Positions 44,322 to 57,756 of a stretch of DNA of 64,000 nt are shown one piece after another. Within the stretch, counting starts at the first letter, position 1, and every line of letters begins with the position of its first letter. Location: NCBI RefSeq assembly GCF_029946515.1, contig NZ_JARZHH010000013.1:1-64000 (forward strand), written 5' to 3'. Both the position numbers and the translations under genes were made by a program. Under the pieces are notes generated by a model. That model ran no database searches. It was not told where the DNA came from and saw nothing but the letters and a program-made list of their open reading frames with translations. This DNA comes from Polyangium sp. 6x1. Its GTDB lineage: Bacteria > Myxococcota_A > Polyangia > Polyangiales > Polyangiaceae.

Positions 44322-45449
44322 ATGGCAAACGTCCGCCCCTTCTCGTCCCCACCACCCACACAACTCGTCAAGCGCATCGCCGTCGCGGCCATCGGGCTCG
44401 CGATCCTGGCGATCGCCCTCTCGTCGTGCGTCACGCGCGTCGACGCGGGTCACGTCGGCATCAAGGTCAAGCTCGCGGGTGACGAGCGTGGTGTCGACAA
44501 GAGCCCCACGGTGCAGGGCTGGGTGTTCTTCAACCCGCTGACCGAGCAGATCATCCTGTTCCCGACCAGCGTGCAGAACATCGTCTGGACGAAGGATCCG
44601 CACGAGGGCAACGCGCGCGACAGCTCGATCACGTTCTCCTCGCAGGAGGGCGTGAACATCAACGCGGACGTGGGCCTCTCGTTCCACATCGAGTCCTCGC
44701 TCGCGCCCAAGCTCTACGGCCGGTTCCGCAAGTCGGACCTGATGGATCTCGCGAACGGCTACGTGCGCAACGCGATGCGCGAGAGCTTCAACATGCAGGC
44801 CTCGCAGATGCCGGTGCAGGAGATCTACGGCGCGGGCAAGGGCAAGCTCGTGGAGAACGTCGCCAAGCGCATGCAGGAGCAGCTCGGTCCGGACGGGTTC
44901 GTGATCGATCAGCTCACGATCAACGGCGCGCTGCGGTTGCCCGAGAACGTGGCGAACGCGATCAACCGGGCGATGGAGGCGACGCAGCAGGCGATCCAGG
45001 CGGAGAACCGTGTGCGTCAGGTGCGCGCGGAGGCGGAGCAGGCGGTCACGCAGGCCGAGGGGCAAGCGAAGGCGGCGCGTGCGCGTGCGCAGGGCGAGGC
45101 GGACGCGAAGCTCATCACGGCGAAGGCCGAGGCGCGGTCGAACCTGATCCTCAAGTACTCGGTGACGCCTTCGGTGCTTCAGTACCGCGCGCTCGAGCGC
45201 TGGAACGGCCGGCTGCCCGTGATGAACGGCGGCGGCGCGATGCCGATGCTCACGTTCGACGCCTCGAAGCTCGGCAAGGGCGGCGACGACGACGAGAAGA
45301 AGCTGCTCGAGCTGCTCGGTCAGGAAGAGGAAATGGAGCGCAAGGACGCCGAGCGCGAGAAGGCCGAGAAAGCCGAGAAGGCCGAGAAGGCCGACGCCGC
45401 GAAGGCGCCCCCGGCATCAGCGCCGCCGGCCGAACAACCGAAGCCGTAA
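44322..45449 (+). CDS. SPFH/prohibitin-family membrane protein
   Basis: 375 residues, ATG 44322. One N-terminal membrane segment (RIAVAAIGLAILAIALSSCV), then the SPFH (band 7) domain at about 40-230: VTRVDAGHVGIKVKLAGDER, GWVFFNPLTEQIILFPTSVQ and FSSQEGVNINADVGLSFHIE. A coiled coil follows (MEATQQAIQAENRVRQVRAE and repeats of AEGQAKAARARAQGEAD). The C terminus is an unusual Lys/Glu/Ala-rich tail (EKAEKAEKAEKADAAKAPP). Prohibitin-like proteins form ring assemblies on the membrane. It converges with the SurA-like gene across a clear bidirectional terminator. Confidence 0.88.
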   Translation: MANVRPFSSPPPTQLVKRIAVAAIGLAILAIALSSCVTRVDAGHVGIKVKLAGDERGVDKSPTVQGWVFFNPLTEQIILFPTSVQNIVWTKDPHEGNARDSSITFSSQEGVNINADVGLSFHIESSLAPKLYGRFRKSDLMDLANGYVRNAMRESFNMQASQMPVQEIYGAGKGKLVENVAKRMQEQLGPDGFVIDQLTINGALRLPENVANAINRAMEATQQAIQAENRVRQVRAEAEQAVTQAEGQAKAARARAQGEADAKLITAKAEARSNLILKYSVTPSVLQYRALERWNGRLPVMNGGGAMPMLTFDASKLGKGGDDDEKKLLELLGQEEEMERKDAEREKAEKAEKAEKADAAKAPPASAPPAEQPKP

Positions 45450-45498
45450 TCGGCTCTTCGCCCCCGCTCCCGCGTCTTCGCCCCCTCTCCCCTCTTCG

Positions 45499-45524
45499 CC
45501 CCCTCTCCCGAAAGGGAGAGGGGG
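45499..45524. terminator. Bidirectional terminator
   Basis: CCCCCTCTCCC (45499-45509) pairs with GGGAGAGGGGG (45514-45524) around a GAAA tetraloop, an 11-bp perfect stem between converging genes. Partial copies of the C/T arm (CCCCCTCTCCC-like) precede it. Confidence 0.75.
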
Positions 45525-45543
45525 TTGGGGGTGAGGGAGTCGC

Positions 45544-46560
45544 TCAAAGCCGTACGTCGAGGTGCGTGCGCTTCTTCAGCTCGTCGAGCCACTTGCGCTT
45601 CGCCTTCTCGAGGATCTCCGTCTGAAGGCGCTGCACCATCTCGCCCTTCGCCGCCTCGTACGTCGTGTACCGGGACGGCTGCCGCGAGACGAGCTTCATG
45701 ATCACGAGCCCCTTCTCCATCTCGACCACGTCGGTCACCTGCCCCGGCTCGAGCGGCATCAGCGCGTTCTCGAACTCGGGCGAGAGCGCCTGGCGCTGGC
45801 CCTGCTGCATCTGGGGCGATCCGATCGGGGCGCGGATCCCGAGGTCGCCGCCCGTGTCGCGCGTGCTCGACTCGTCCGAGTAGGCGCGCGCGAGCGCCGC
45901 GAAGTCCTCGCCGGCGCGGGCGCGCGTCACGAGCTCGGCCGCGAGCTTCTTCCGCTCGGCGATCGCCTCGGGGCTCGATCCCGGCATGATCTGCAGCACG
46001 ATCCACGAGGCGCGGTAGTCCCGGCGCTTCTTCTCGTCGCGCAGCGTGCGCTCGTAGATCGCCTTCACGTCGTCCTCGGTGATGCGCACGCGCCCCTTCA
46101 CGCGGAGCTGCAGCATCTTGCCTTCCAGGATCTGCCGCCGGATCTCGTCGCGGTACTCCTGCTCCGTCAGGCCCGAGCGCGCCTTCGCCTCCCGGAAGAG
46201 GTCGGCCGCCGAGATGCCCTGCGCGGTCGCGATGTTGCGGAACGCGTTCTCGACCTCGTCGGGCGTCACCGTGATGCCCGCGCGCTCGGCGGCCTGCGAT
46301 TCGAGCTTCTGATCGATCATCGTCTCGAGCATGTCCTTGAAGACCTGCGACTCCGCGGCGGCCTGCTCAGCGCCGGGGCGCACGCGCTGCTGGACCTGCA
46401 GGAGGAAGGGCTTGGCGCGGGCGCGGAGCTCGGACAGCAGGATGGGGTCGTCGCCCACGACCGCGACGATTCGCTCGACCACGATGGCTTCGGCCGGCTG
46501 CTGGGCAAGGGCGGCGGCGAGGACGAGACCAAGAGCGACGAGCCTTTGACGAGAGCGCAT
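45544..46560 (-). CDS. SurA-like periplasmic peptidyl-prolyl isomerase/chaperone
   Basis: 338 residues from ATG 46560, with a signal peptide ([25 protein letters not shown]). The SurA N-terminal chaperone domain spans about 28-190 ([60 protein letters not shown]). One parvulin-type PPIase domain follows ([60 protein letters not shown]). E. coli SurA has two parvulin domains; this has one. It assists outer-membrane protein folding. It diverges from icd and converges with the SPFH gene. Confidence 0.9.
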   Translation of the reverse strand: MRSRQRLVALGLVLAAALAQQPAEAIVVERIVAVVGDDPILLSELRARAKPFLLQVQQRVRPGAEQAAAESQVFKDMLETMIDQKLESQAAERAGITVTPDEVENAFRNIATAQGISAADLFREAKARSGLTEQEYRDEIRRQILEGKMLQLRVKGRVRITEDDVKAIYERTLRDEKKRRDYRASWIVLQIMPGSSPEAIAERKKLAAELVTRARAGEDFAALARAYSDESSTRDTGGDLGIRAPIGSPQMQQGQRQALSPEFENALMPLEPGQVTDVVEMEKGLVIMKLVSRQPSRYTTYEAAKGEMVQRLQTEILEKAKRKWLDELKKRTHLDVRL

Positions 46561-46664
46561 GCCGGGCACGACGTAGCACAATTACGACCGTGGGTCCGCG
46601 GACGAATCACCCGAGAGCGTCCGTCCCCGTTGCGGCAGCCCTCGCCCTGGTTTATTGCGCCGCC

Positions 46665-48059
46665 ATGCGCGAGTTCCCGAAGCCCACTGCGGGCGAAGCG
46701 ATCACGATGTCCGCGTCCGGCCAGCTCCAGGTGCCGGACCAACCCATCATCCCGTTCATCGAAGGCGACGGCACCGGGCCCGACATCTGGCGGGCGAGCC
46801 AGCGCGTGCTCGATGCGGCCGTGGAGAAGGCGTACGGCGGCAAGAAGAAGATTGCCTGGTACGAGGTGTACGCGGGCGAGAAGGCGTTCAACACGTTCGG
46901 CGAGTGGCTCCCCCAGGGCACGGTGGAGGCGTATCGCCAGTTCCTCGTGGGCATCAAGGGCCCGCTGACGACCCCGATCGGCAAGGGCATCCGTTCCTTG
47001 AACGTGGCCCTGCGGCAGATGCTCGACCTCTACGTCTGCCTGCGCCCGGTGCGCTGGTACAAGGGCGTTCCTTCGCCGGTGAAGGATCCCGGCGCGGTCG
47101 ACATGGTGATCTTCCGTGAGAACACGGAGGACATCTACGCCGGCATCGAGTGGGAGGCCGAGAGCGCGGACGCGAAGAAGGTCATCGAGTTCCTCCAGAA
47201 AGAGATGGGGGTGAAGAAGATCCGCTTCCCGGGGACGAGCGGCATCGGCATCAAGCCCGTGAGCCGCGAGGGCACCGAGCGCCTCGTGAAGGCGGCGATC
47301 GAGTACGCGCTCCGGTTCAACCGGAAGAGCGTCACGTTCGTGCACAAGGGCAACATCATGAAGTTCACGGAAGGCGCGTTCAAGGCGTGGGGGTATGCCC
47401 TCGCGCAGCACGATTTCCGGGACAAGGTGGTGACCGAGCGCGAGACGTGGATCCTCGGGAACAAGGAGAAGAACCCGGAGATCACGGTCGAGCAGAACGC
47501 GAAGGAGCTCGAGCCCGGCTACGACATGGCGCCCGCGGACATGCAGGCGGAGTTCCGTGCCGAGGTCGAGGAGGCGCTCAAGCTCTGGGACACGCACGGC
47601 AATGGCAAGTGGAAGAAGATGCTTCGCGTGAAGGACTCCATTGCGGACATCACGCTCCAGCAGGTGCTGACGCGGCCGCGTGATTTCGATGTGATCGCGA
47701 CGTTGAACCTCAACGGCGATTACCTCTCGGACGCGCTCGCGGCGCAGATCGGCGGCATCGGCATCGCGCCGGGCGGCAACATCAACTACGTGACGGGCCA
47801 CGCGGTCTTCGAGGCCACGCACGGCACGGCGCCGAAGTACGCGAACCTCGACAAGGTGAACCCGGGCTCGGTCATCCTGTCGGGCGAGATGATGCTGCGG
47901 CACATGGGCTGGGTCGAGGCCGCGGACCTCATCAACAAGGGCATGGACGGCGCGATCGGCGCGAAGACCGTGACGTACGACTTCGCGCGCCTCATGGAAG
48001 GCGCGAAGGAAGTGAAGTGCTCCGAGTTCGGTGACGCGATCATCGCGAACATGGGCTGA
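46665..48059 (+). CDS. icd: NADP-dependent isocitrate dehydrogenase
   Basis: 464 residues, ATG 46665 (a longer frame from 46590 is open but unlikely). It converts isocitrate to 2-oxoglutarate and CO2 in the TCA cycle. The active-site phosphorylatable Ser is in [68 protein letters not shown] and [18 protein letters not shown] are family signatures. The coenzyme loop [16 protein letters not shown] with Lys-Tyr indicates NADP preference. Length slightly exceeds E. coli Icd (416). A strong terminator follows. Confidence 0.95.
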   Translation: MREFPKPTAGEAITMSASGQLQVPDQPIIPFIEGDGTGPDIWRASQRVLDAAVEKAYGGKKKIAWYEVYAGEKAFNTFGEWLPQGTVEAYRQFLVGIKGPLTTPIGKGIRSLNVALRQMLDLYVCLRPVRWYKGVPSPVKDPGAVDMVIFRENTEDIYAGIEWEAESADAKKVIEFLQKEMGVKKIRFPGTSGIGIKPVSREGTERLVKAAIEYALRFNRKSVTFVHKGNIMKFTEGAFKAWGYALAQHDFRDKVVTERETWILGNKEKNPEITVEQNAKELEPGYDMAPADMQAEFRAEVEEALKLWDTHGNGKWKKMLRVKDSIADITLQQVLTRPRDFDVIATLNLNGDYLSDALAAQIGGIGIAPGGNINYVTGHAVFEATHGTAPKYANLDKVNPGSVILSGEMMLRHMGWVEAADLINKGMDGAIGAKTVTYDFARLMEGAKEVKCSEFGDAIIANMG

Positions 48060-48082
48060 AGCGCTGCTTTACGTGACGTAGG

Positions 48083-48117
48083 GAAGCCCCCTCTTCCGGA
48101 GCGGAGGAGGGGGCTTC
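48083..48117 (+). terminator. Strong terminator after icd
   Basis: A 15-bp stem (one G-T wobble) from GAAGCCCCCTC...TCC (48083-48097) and GGA...GGAGGGGGCTTC (48103-48117) closes a GGAGC loop, 24 bp after the icd stop. It has only a short T stretch. Confidence 0.75.
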
Positions 48118-48149
48118 ATACTGTCGAGGGTCCTCGACCGGTGCCGCCC

Positions 48150-48344
48150 ATGGACAAGAGCGTTCAGGTATTCCACAGCTTCGAGGAAGCCGAGCGGGCC
48201 GACGAAGCCTATTACGCGAGCCTCACGCCGCAGGAGCGCGTCGACCTCTTGCTGGATCTCGTGGCCAGCTACCGGGAGTCCATGGGTGAAGCTGCATCAA
48301 GATTTGAGAGAGTTTGTCGCGTTGTTGAACTCGAGCGGTGTTGA
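48150..48344 (+). CDS. Small antitoxin-like protein of a nucleotidyltransferase module
   Basis: 64 residues from ATG 48150: MDKSVQVFHSFEEAERADEA, then YYASLTPQERVDLLLDLVAS and YRESMGEAASRFERVCRVVE. In my recall of related genomes this small protein type is encoded just ahead of a nucleotidyltransferase of the AbiEii/MNT kind, a toxin-antitoxin or defence-like pair. Here the partner is only a 31-codon stub overlapping this gene in another frame. The region is less GC-rich than its neighbours, which fits transferred DNA. The gene may still be intact but has no partner. Confidence 0.55.
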   Translation: MDKSVQVFHSFEEAERADEAYYASLTPQERVDLLLDLVASYRESMGEAASRFERVCRVVELERC

Positions 48345-48381
48345 GTACATCGAACGCCAAGACGCCATGAGCTCGGCCTGA
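48286..48381 (+). pseudogene. Truncated nucleotidyltransferase remnant
   Basis: GTG 48286 opens a frame that reads MKLHQDLREFVALLNSSGVE followed by YI (GTG read as Met), the typical start of small nucleotidyltransferases whose next residues are normally VVGGxAVAxHG. Here the match stops abruptly after EYI and the frame ends 9 codons later (ERQDAMSSA). The catalytic GSxxxxDxD region is missing. The downstream 83 bp show no more of the family, so a deletion has removed the rest. It overlaps the small upstream gene by 59 bp. Confidence 0.55.
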
Positions 48382-48464
48382 GCGTGGGGTTCCGAGGACA
48401 GCCGCAAGTCGAGACCGGGCAGCCGATGCCCATGACCACGCGCCGCTGGGGATCATCGAGCGCG

Positions 48465-50069
48465 TCAGCCGAGCGCTCGGCGTAACTCGCCTTCCGCCAG
48501 CGTCGTTTTTGCGCGGGAATATCCGCCGAACACATAACGATCCGGCCGCACGATCACGAGCGCCGCGCCATACCGGACAAACCATCGTTCGAGCGCGCCG
48601 TCCTCGTCGACGAGCGCTCCCTCCCGCGCTTCGCTCCCCGCGGGAAGGACCTGGAAACACCGCGCGCCGAGCTCCGTCCAGAAGGGTTCGTCCCGGACCA
48701 CCTCGCGTGGATCGAGCCCGAAGCCGAGCACCGCGAATCCCGCCCCGAGCGCGTCGTCGAGCCGCACGCGCGCGCCCGAGGCGTCACACACGAACGGCTG
48801 CGGGAAATACGTTCCTTCCGGGTAACGCGGGGAGACGCCCGGTGCCCCGTCGAAGCGCCCGCGGCGGCGCCGCCCGCCTCGCATCATTCCCGCGTCGCAC
48901 GTCGGCTTCGGCTTGAACTCCATGTCTCGAATGAATTTGCGGACGCGGCCCACCCGGTCGAGCCCACGGAACACGACGTCACGCGCTGTCGCAGCGCGCG
49001 CGTCGCGCACCAGAAAGACATACCCGAGCCGGATGCTGATCTCCGTCATCGCGACGAGGTGCGGCCGCCGCTCCTCTTCGTACGTATCGAGCAGCCGTTC
49101 GCTCGCGCGACCCGAGACGCAAAGCGCGAGCTTCCACGCGAGGTTCGCCGCGTCCCTCAGCCCCGACACGAGGCCTTGCCCCATGAACGGCGGCATCGTG
49201 TGCGCCGCGTCGCCCAGGAGAAAGACGCGGCCCTTGCGCCATTGCGCCGCCGTCTTCGCCTCGAACGTGTACACGCTCGCCCGCTGAATACGGATCTTCG
49301 CGGGATCCACGTACGGCGCGATCAGCCGCGCGATCGACGCCGGCGTTTCAATCGTCTCTCGCGTCTCGCCCTCCCGGAGCATGAATTCCAGGCGGCATTG
49401 GTTCTCCGTCCCGCGCGCCACGAAGCCGGGACGGGCGGGATCGCAGACGAAACGTGCGAGCGGCATCGTATCGGGGATCTCGTCCATCACGCCGGAGATG
49501 GCAATCCAGGGCTCCTCGTACCGGCGGCCTTCATAGGCGATGCCCGAGAGCTTGCGAATCGTGCTCTTGCGCCCGTCGCAGCCGAGCACGTAACGCGCTC
49601 GCAATGCGTGGGTCTCTCCGCTCGGGCCCCGCACTTCGAGCCGCGCCCGCTCCGCATCCTCGTGGATCGCGAGGACCTCGTGCCCGAGCCTCAGCGACAC
49701 GCTTTCGAATCGCGCGAGCCCGCGCCGTAAAATGGCCTCCAGCGTGGGCTGGTCAAAGAAGTTCAGCGCCGGAAAACCATTGCCGAAATCGAGCCCGCGG
49801 AAGACGAGCTTCGCGAAGGCGCGCCCTTTCGCGTCGGTGAACTCGGCCTCGGGGCAGGCATACATGGTCGCCGTGAGCTCACGGTCGAGCCCGGCCTGCT
49901 GATAGACGCGCAGGGCCTCGTCGTCGCAGGAGAATGCGCGCGGGGTGCCGTGGGGCGTGGTCTCGCGTTCGAGCACGACCACGCGGAGCCCGCGCCCGCC
50001 GAGCAGGTTGGCCATCAGCGTGCCCACGGGGCCCGCCCCCACGATCGCGACGTCGACGTCTTCGAGCAT
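48465..50069 (-). CDS. FAD-dependent aromatic-ring monooxygenase (MhpA/PheA-like)
   Basis: 534 residues, ATG 50069. A class A flavoprotein hydroxylase. The dinucleotide motif VAIVGAGPVGTLMANLLGGR is at the N terminus, GCDGRKSTIRK is the DG motif, and GRVFLLGDAAHTMPPFMGQG contains the GD motif contacting FAD. The C-terminal 130 residues (YFPQPFVCDASGARVRLDDA onward) match the thioredoxin-like tail of phenol and 3-(3-hydroxyphenyl)propionate hydroxylases. The substrate is unknown. It is on the same strand as, and 41 bp after, the DegT aminotransferase gene, and borders the decayed nucleotidyltransferase remnant. Confidence 0.9.
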   Translation of the reverse strand: MLEDVDVAIVGAGPVGTLMANLLGGRGLRVVVLERETTPHGTPRAFSCDDEALRVYQQAGLDRELTATMYACPEAEFTDAKGRAFAKLVFRGLDFGNGFPALNFFDQPTLEAILRRGLARFESVSLRLGHEVLAIHEDAERARLEVRGPSGETHALRARYVLGCDGRKSTIRKLSGIAYEGRRYEEPWIAISGVMDEIPDTMPLARFVCDPARPGFVARGTENQCRLEFMLREGETRETIETPASIARLIAPYVDPAKIRIQRASVYTFEAKTAAQWRKGRVFLLGDAAHTMPPFMGQGLVSGLRDAANLAWKLALCVSGRASERLLDTYEEERRPHLVAMTEISIRLGYVFLVRDARAATARDVVFRGLDRVGRVRKFIRDMEFKPKPTCDAGMMRGGRRRRGRFDGAPGVSPRYPEGTYFPQPFVCDASGARVRLDDALGAGFAVLGFGLDPREVVRDEPFWTELGARCFQVLPAGSEAREGALVDEDGALERWFVRYGAALVIVRPDRYVFGGYSRAKTTLAEGELRRALG

Positions 50070-50110
50070 GCCCGAGTATCCCGGCGCCGGGAAGGAGCGC
50101 AACCGAAGAA

Positions 50111-54694
<4,584 letters not shown>

Positions 54695-54774
54695 GGGCGG
54701 CGGGATCCTCGCACGGATTCGGTCTTCTCGGGCGCTTCATGGACGCGGCGCGGAGGGGCGGGTAGACCCCCGGT

Positions 54775-55698
54775 ATGGGTCAGCCGATCGCGATCGGGGT
54801 GGATCTCGGGGGCACGAAGATCGAGGCCGTCGTGCTCGCGGGCGTCACGGCCGAGGGGCCCGTCGTCGTCCTTCGTCGGCGCATCTCGACGCCGCGCGAT
54901 CGTGGTCATGACGGCATCCTCGAAGCGGTGGCCGGTCTCGTGCGCGAGGTCGCGGCGGAGGCGGGGCTCGACCCGAGGACGGCCCCGCTCGGCGTGGGCA
55001 TGCCGGGCGGCGTGACACGCGCGGGCCTCGTGAAGAACTCGAACACGACCTGCCTCAACGGCCGCCCTTTCCGCGCGGATCTCGAGCGCCTGCTCGGACG
55101 ATCCATCGTCTTCGACAACGACGCCAACTGCTTCGCGCTCGCCGAGGCGCACCTCGGCGGGGCCGCCGCGCACGTCGACGGCGTCGTCTTCGGCGTGATC
55201 CTGGGGACCGGCGTCGGCGGCGCGCTCGTCGTTCGCGGGCAGGTTTGGCCGGGCGAACACGGCATCGCGGGCGAGTGGGGGCACCACGCGGTGTTCCCCG
55301 ACCGAGGGCCTGTCTGTTACTGCGGGCATCGCGGCTGCCTCGAGCTCTTCGCGAGCGGCCCCGCCGTCGAGGCGGACTACGCGCGCCGCGCGGGCCGCTC
55401 GCTCTCGGCCTCCGAGATCGCCGCGCGTCGCGCCGAGGATCCTCACGCGGCCGCCGCGATTGATGCGTTCCTCGACGCGTTCGCCCGCGGCCTCGCCAAC
55501 GTGATCGACATCGTGGATCCGACCGCGATCGTGCTCGGCGGTGGTCTTTCGAATTTGAACGTTCTCTACGACGAGGGCCGCGATCGCGTGGCCGCGCTCG
55601 TCTTCAACGACGAGCTGCGCACGCCGATCCTGAAGAACGCGCTCGGCGACAGCGCGGGCGTGTTCGGCGCGGCGCTGATGGCGATGGCGGCGCGCTAG
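54775..55698 (+). CDS. ROK-family sugar kinase
   Basis: 307 residues, ATG 54775. ATP-dependent phosphorylation of a hexose (fructose, glucose, mannose or N-acetylglucosamine). The ATP-phosphate motif IGVDLGGTKIEAVVLAG, VGMPGGVTRAGLVKNSNTTC, VFDNDANCFALAEAHLGG (catalytic Asp in DNDAN), VILGTGVGGALVVRG and the zinc signature GEWGHHAVF...CYCGHRGCLELFASG are all present. It is closest to fructokinase/NagK-type ROK kinases (about 300 residues). Its stop overlaps that of the converging DHH-type gene by 4 bp. Confidence 0.92.
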   Translation: MGQPIAIGVDLGGTKIEAVVLAGVTAEGPVVVLRRRISTPRDRGHDGILEAVAGLVREVAAEAGLDPRTAPLGVGMPGGVTRAGLVKNSNTTCLNGRPFRADLERLLGRSIVFDNDANCFALAEAHLGGAAAHVDGVVFGVILGTGVGGALVVRGQVWPGEHGIAGEWGHHAVFPDRGPVCYCGHRGCLELFASGPAVEADYARRAGRSLSASEIAARRAEDPHAAAAIDAFLDAFARGLANVIDIVDPTAIVLGGGLSNLNVLYDEGRDRVAALVFNDELRTPILKNALGDSAGVFGAALMAMAAR

Positions 55699-56603
55699 GC
55701 GAAGCGCGACGCTTCTGTGGGCTTGACGCCGAGCGCTTCGAGCGCCGCGGCGAGCTTCGATCGGTGGATCGACACGACCGTCGGCATGCCGCCGGAGATC
55801 CCGAACTTCTCCAGGAAATTGATCCCGCTGTCGAACGCGGCCGCGAACGTCACGTTGTCCCCGTCGATGACGGCCGACACGGTCGCCCGCTCCTGACCGA
55901 CGAGCAGGAGCAACGTCTTGTCGTAGGGGCCTCTCCGCGTCGTCGCGTCGACGATCACGATCCCCGGCTCGATCCGCTCGAACGACTTCGCGAGCCTGCG
56001 CGACTCGGCTTCGAGCGGCGCGAGCTCCGCGCCGGCCGCGTCGATCGGCTGCCAGAGCGACGCGTCCGTCAGGCCCGTCGAGAGGTGCCGCACGATGAGC
56101 CCGAACAGCGCGTGATCCCGCGGCCGCGCGCGGAGCGCGCGATCGATGCGCTGCGCGATCGGGCCCGGCGTGCCGATCCGTGTGTCGATCGCCCGCGCGT
56201 CCGCGTCGCAACCCGGATACGGCTCCTCACCGCCGCGCAGCCACTTCGCTCCGCTCGCGAGGCCGTCGAAGTCCACGTGGCAGACGAGCGTGTCGATGCG
56301 GCCGGCGCGCGCCACGATCTCGGGCGTGATCATCTCCGGGCAGGCGCCGTGCTCGGCCTTCGTGGAGAGCACGAAACGCGCGTCCTCGGCGTACCGCGCG
56401 TGATGCAGGCTGTCGTGGTGATCGACCCAGGCGCGGAGCCGCGATCCGAGCGCCTCGATGAAGGGCAACGTCACCGTCTCGAAGCTCTTGCCGCCTGCCT
56501 CCGAGGCGAAGGCGATGTCCAGGACCACCACATTTCCGCGGAGATCCTTGGGTTTGGGCAGCTTCCGTGGGGAAGCGAACGAAAGCTCGACGGATTGCAT
56601 CAT
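55695..56603 (-). CDS. DHH-type phosphoesterase-like protein
   Basis: 302 residues, ATG 56603 (a second ATG at 56600 is possible). It resembles the DHH phosphoesterase superfamily: VVVLDIAFASEAGGKSFETV, WVDHHDSLHH (DHH motif), DTLVCHVDFDGLASGAKWL (further Asp/His metal ligands). It lacks a clear DHHA1 GGGH motif, though FAAAFDSGINFLEKFGISGG may be its counterpart. The substrate is unknown; relatives cleave oligoribonucleotides or PAP. It is monocistronic, converging with the ROK kinase and divergent from the SH3-like gene. Confidence 0.75.
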   Translation of the reverse strand: MMQSVELSFASPRKLPKPKDLRGNVVVLDIAFASEAGGKSFETVTLPFIEALGSRLRAWVDHHDSLHHARYAEDARFVLSTKAEHGACPEMITPEIVARAGRIDTLVCHVDFDGLASGAKWLRGGEEPYPGCDADARAIDTRIGTPGPIAQRIDRALRARPRDHALFGLIVRHLSTGLTDASLWQPIDAAGAELAPLEAESRRLAKSFERIEPGIVIVDATTRRGPYDKTLLLLVGQERATVSAVIDGDNVTFAAAFDSGINFLEKFGISGGMPTVVSIHRSKLAAALEALGVKPTEASRFA

Positions 56604-56675
56604 CCTTCGCTCGGTTGCGTCCTTCGTGTCATTCCCTGCATCCGACCTGGATAAACTCGCTCTGGGGAGACGGAC

Positions 56676-57719
56676 ATGAAGCGTGGATTCTTAGCATGTG
56701 GTGGGGCTCTCGTCGGTCTCTGGCTCCTCGCCGGGCCCAGCGGCGCGCCCGCGGCCCACGCGGAAGAGGCGACGGCCGCGGCGGAGCCCACGGTCACAGC
56801 GCCCACCTGCTCGATCAAAGGCACCTATCCTCCGTCCAAGAACACCAAGCTCTTCGACGCGCCGAGCGGCGGCAACCACGTCGCCACCCTGAACGGCGCG
56901 TACATCCCGATGACGCTCACCGAGATCCCGTTCGACCCCACGGTCGGTCGAGCGCGGCTCGCGACCTCGGCCGGCAGCGGCGCGATGCGGCTCGAAGGGT
57001 ACGTCGCGCCCGCGGACATCTCGCTCTTCACGACGCGCGACATCTCGGTCTACGGCGGGCACGTCTGGATCGCGAGCGCGCAGAAGGTGAAGCTCGTCAA
57101 GGCCAGCCAGAGCTCGCTCACCGTGGAGATTCCGGTCGGCGGCACGCTGAACCAGACCGTGCGGGCGACGGCGCCTTGCGACGCGTTCGCGCTCGCGAAG
57201 GGCACCGTGCAGCCGTTCGAGATCCCCGGCAATGGCCGCGGGTACATGACGAAAAAGCAGAAGATCGAGCTCTTCGACAAGCCAAACGGCGACGTGGTCC
57301 TCGCGCTCGACATGATGGAGGGCGCGGGGCAGCTCTTCTGGAGCACGGAGATGAAGCTCGGCTTCGTGCACGTGATGTCGCGCAGCGATCTCACGATCGA
57401 CGCGTGGGCGCGCCTGCGTGACCTCGACGCGCTGAAGAAGGGCGAAATGATGGATCAGTACGTCCCGCCCACCACGCAGATCGCTGGCGCGCAGCTCACG
57501 TTCGACAAGCCCCCGCCCCTCGCGCGCGTCACGAAGGAGATCCCGATCCGGGCGAAGCGCGACGACAAGGCAAAGCCGATCGGCGTGATCGAGGCGGACA
57601 CCGAGGTCTACGTGCTCGAGACCGTCGCGGGCTGGACGAACGTCCTGCCGAAGCACCTCGGGATCGTCCCGCCGGACGACGGCGGCTTCTGGATCCCGTC
57701 GAGCGAAGTGCCGAAGTAA
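56676..57719 (+). CDS. Exported protein with SH3-like repeats
   Basis: 347 residues, ATG 56676, signal peptide MKRGFLACGGALVGLWLLAG...AHA. The mature part has three related beta-rich segments (about 45-130, 190-260 and 280-345), each opening with a pattern like KNTKLFDAPSGGNHVATLNG, KQKIELFDKPNGDVVLALDM or RAKRDDKAKPIGVIEADTEV, which fits bacterial SH3-like folds. A periplasmic or surface role is likely. The HEAT-repeat gene follows after 37 bp. Confidence 0.75.
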   Translation: MKRGFLACGGALVGLWLLAGPSGAPAAHAEEATAAAEPTVTAPTCSIKGTYPPSKNTKLFDAPSGGNHVATLNGAYIPMTLTEIPFDPTVGRARLATSAGSGAMRLEGYVAPADISLFTTRDISVYGGHVWIASAQKVKLVKASQSSLTVEIPVGGTLNQTVRATAPCDAFALAKGTVQPFEIPGNGRGYMTKKQKIELFDKPNGDVVLALDMMEGAGQLFWSTEMKLGFVHVMSRSDLTIDAWARLRDLDALKKGEMMDQYVPPTTQIAGAQLTFDKPPPLARVTKEIPIRAKRDDKAKPIGVIEADTEVYVLETVAGWTNVLPKHLGIVPPDDGGFWIPSSEVPK

Positions 57720-57756
57720 CCTCGGCCGTTGCAGCGCTGGCCCCGTCGCGGCAAGG

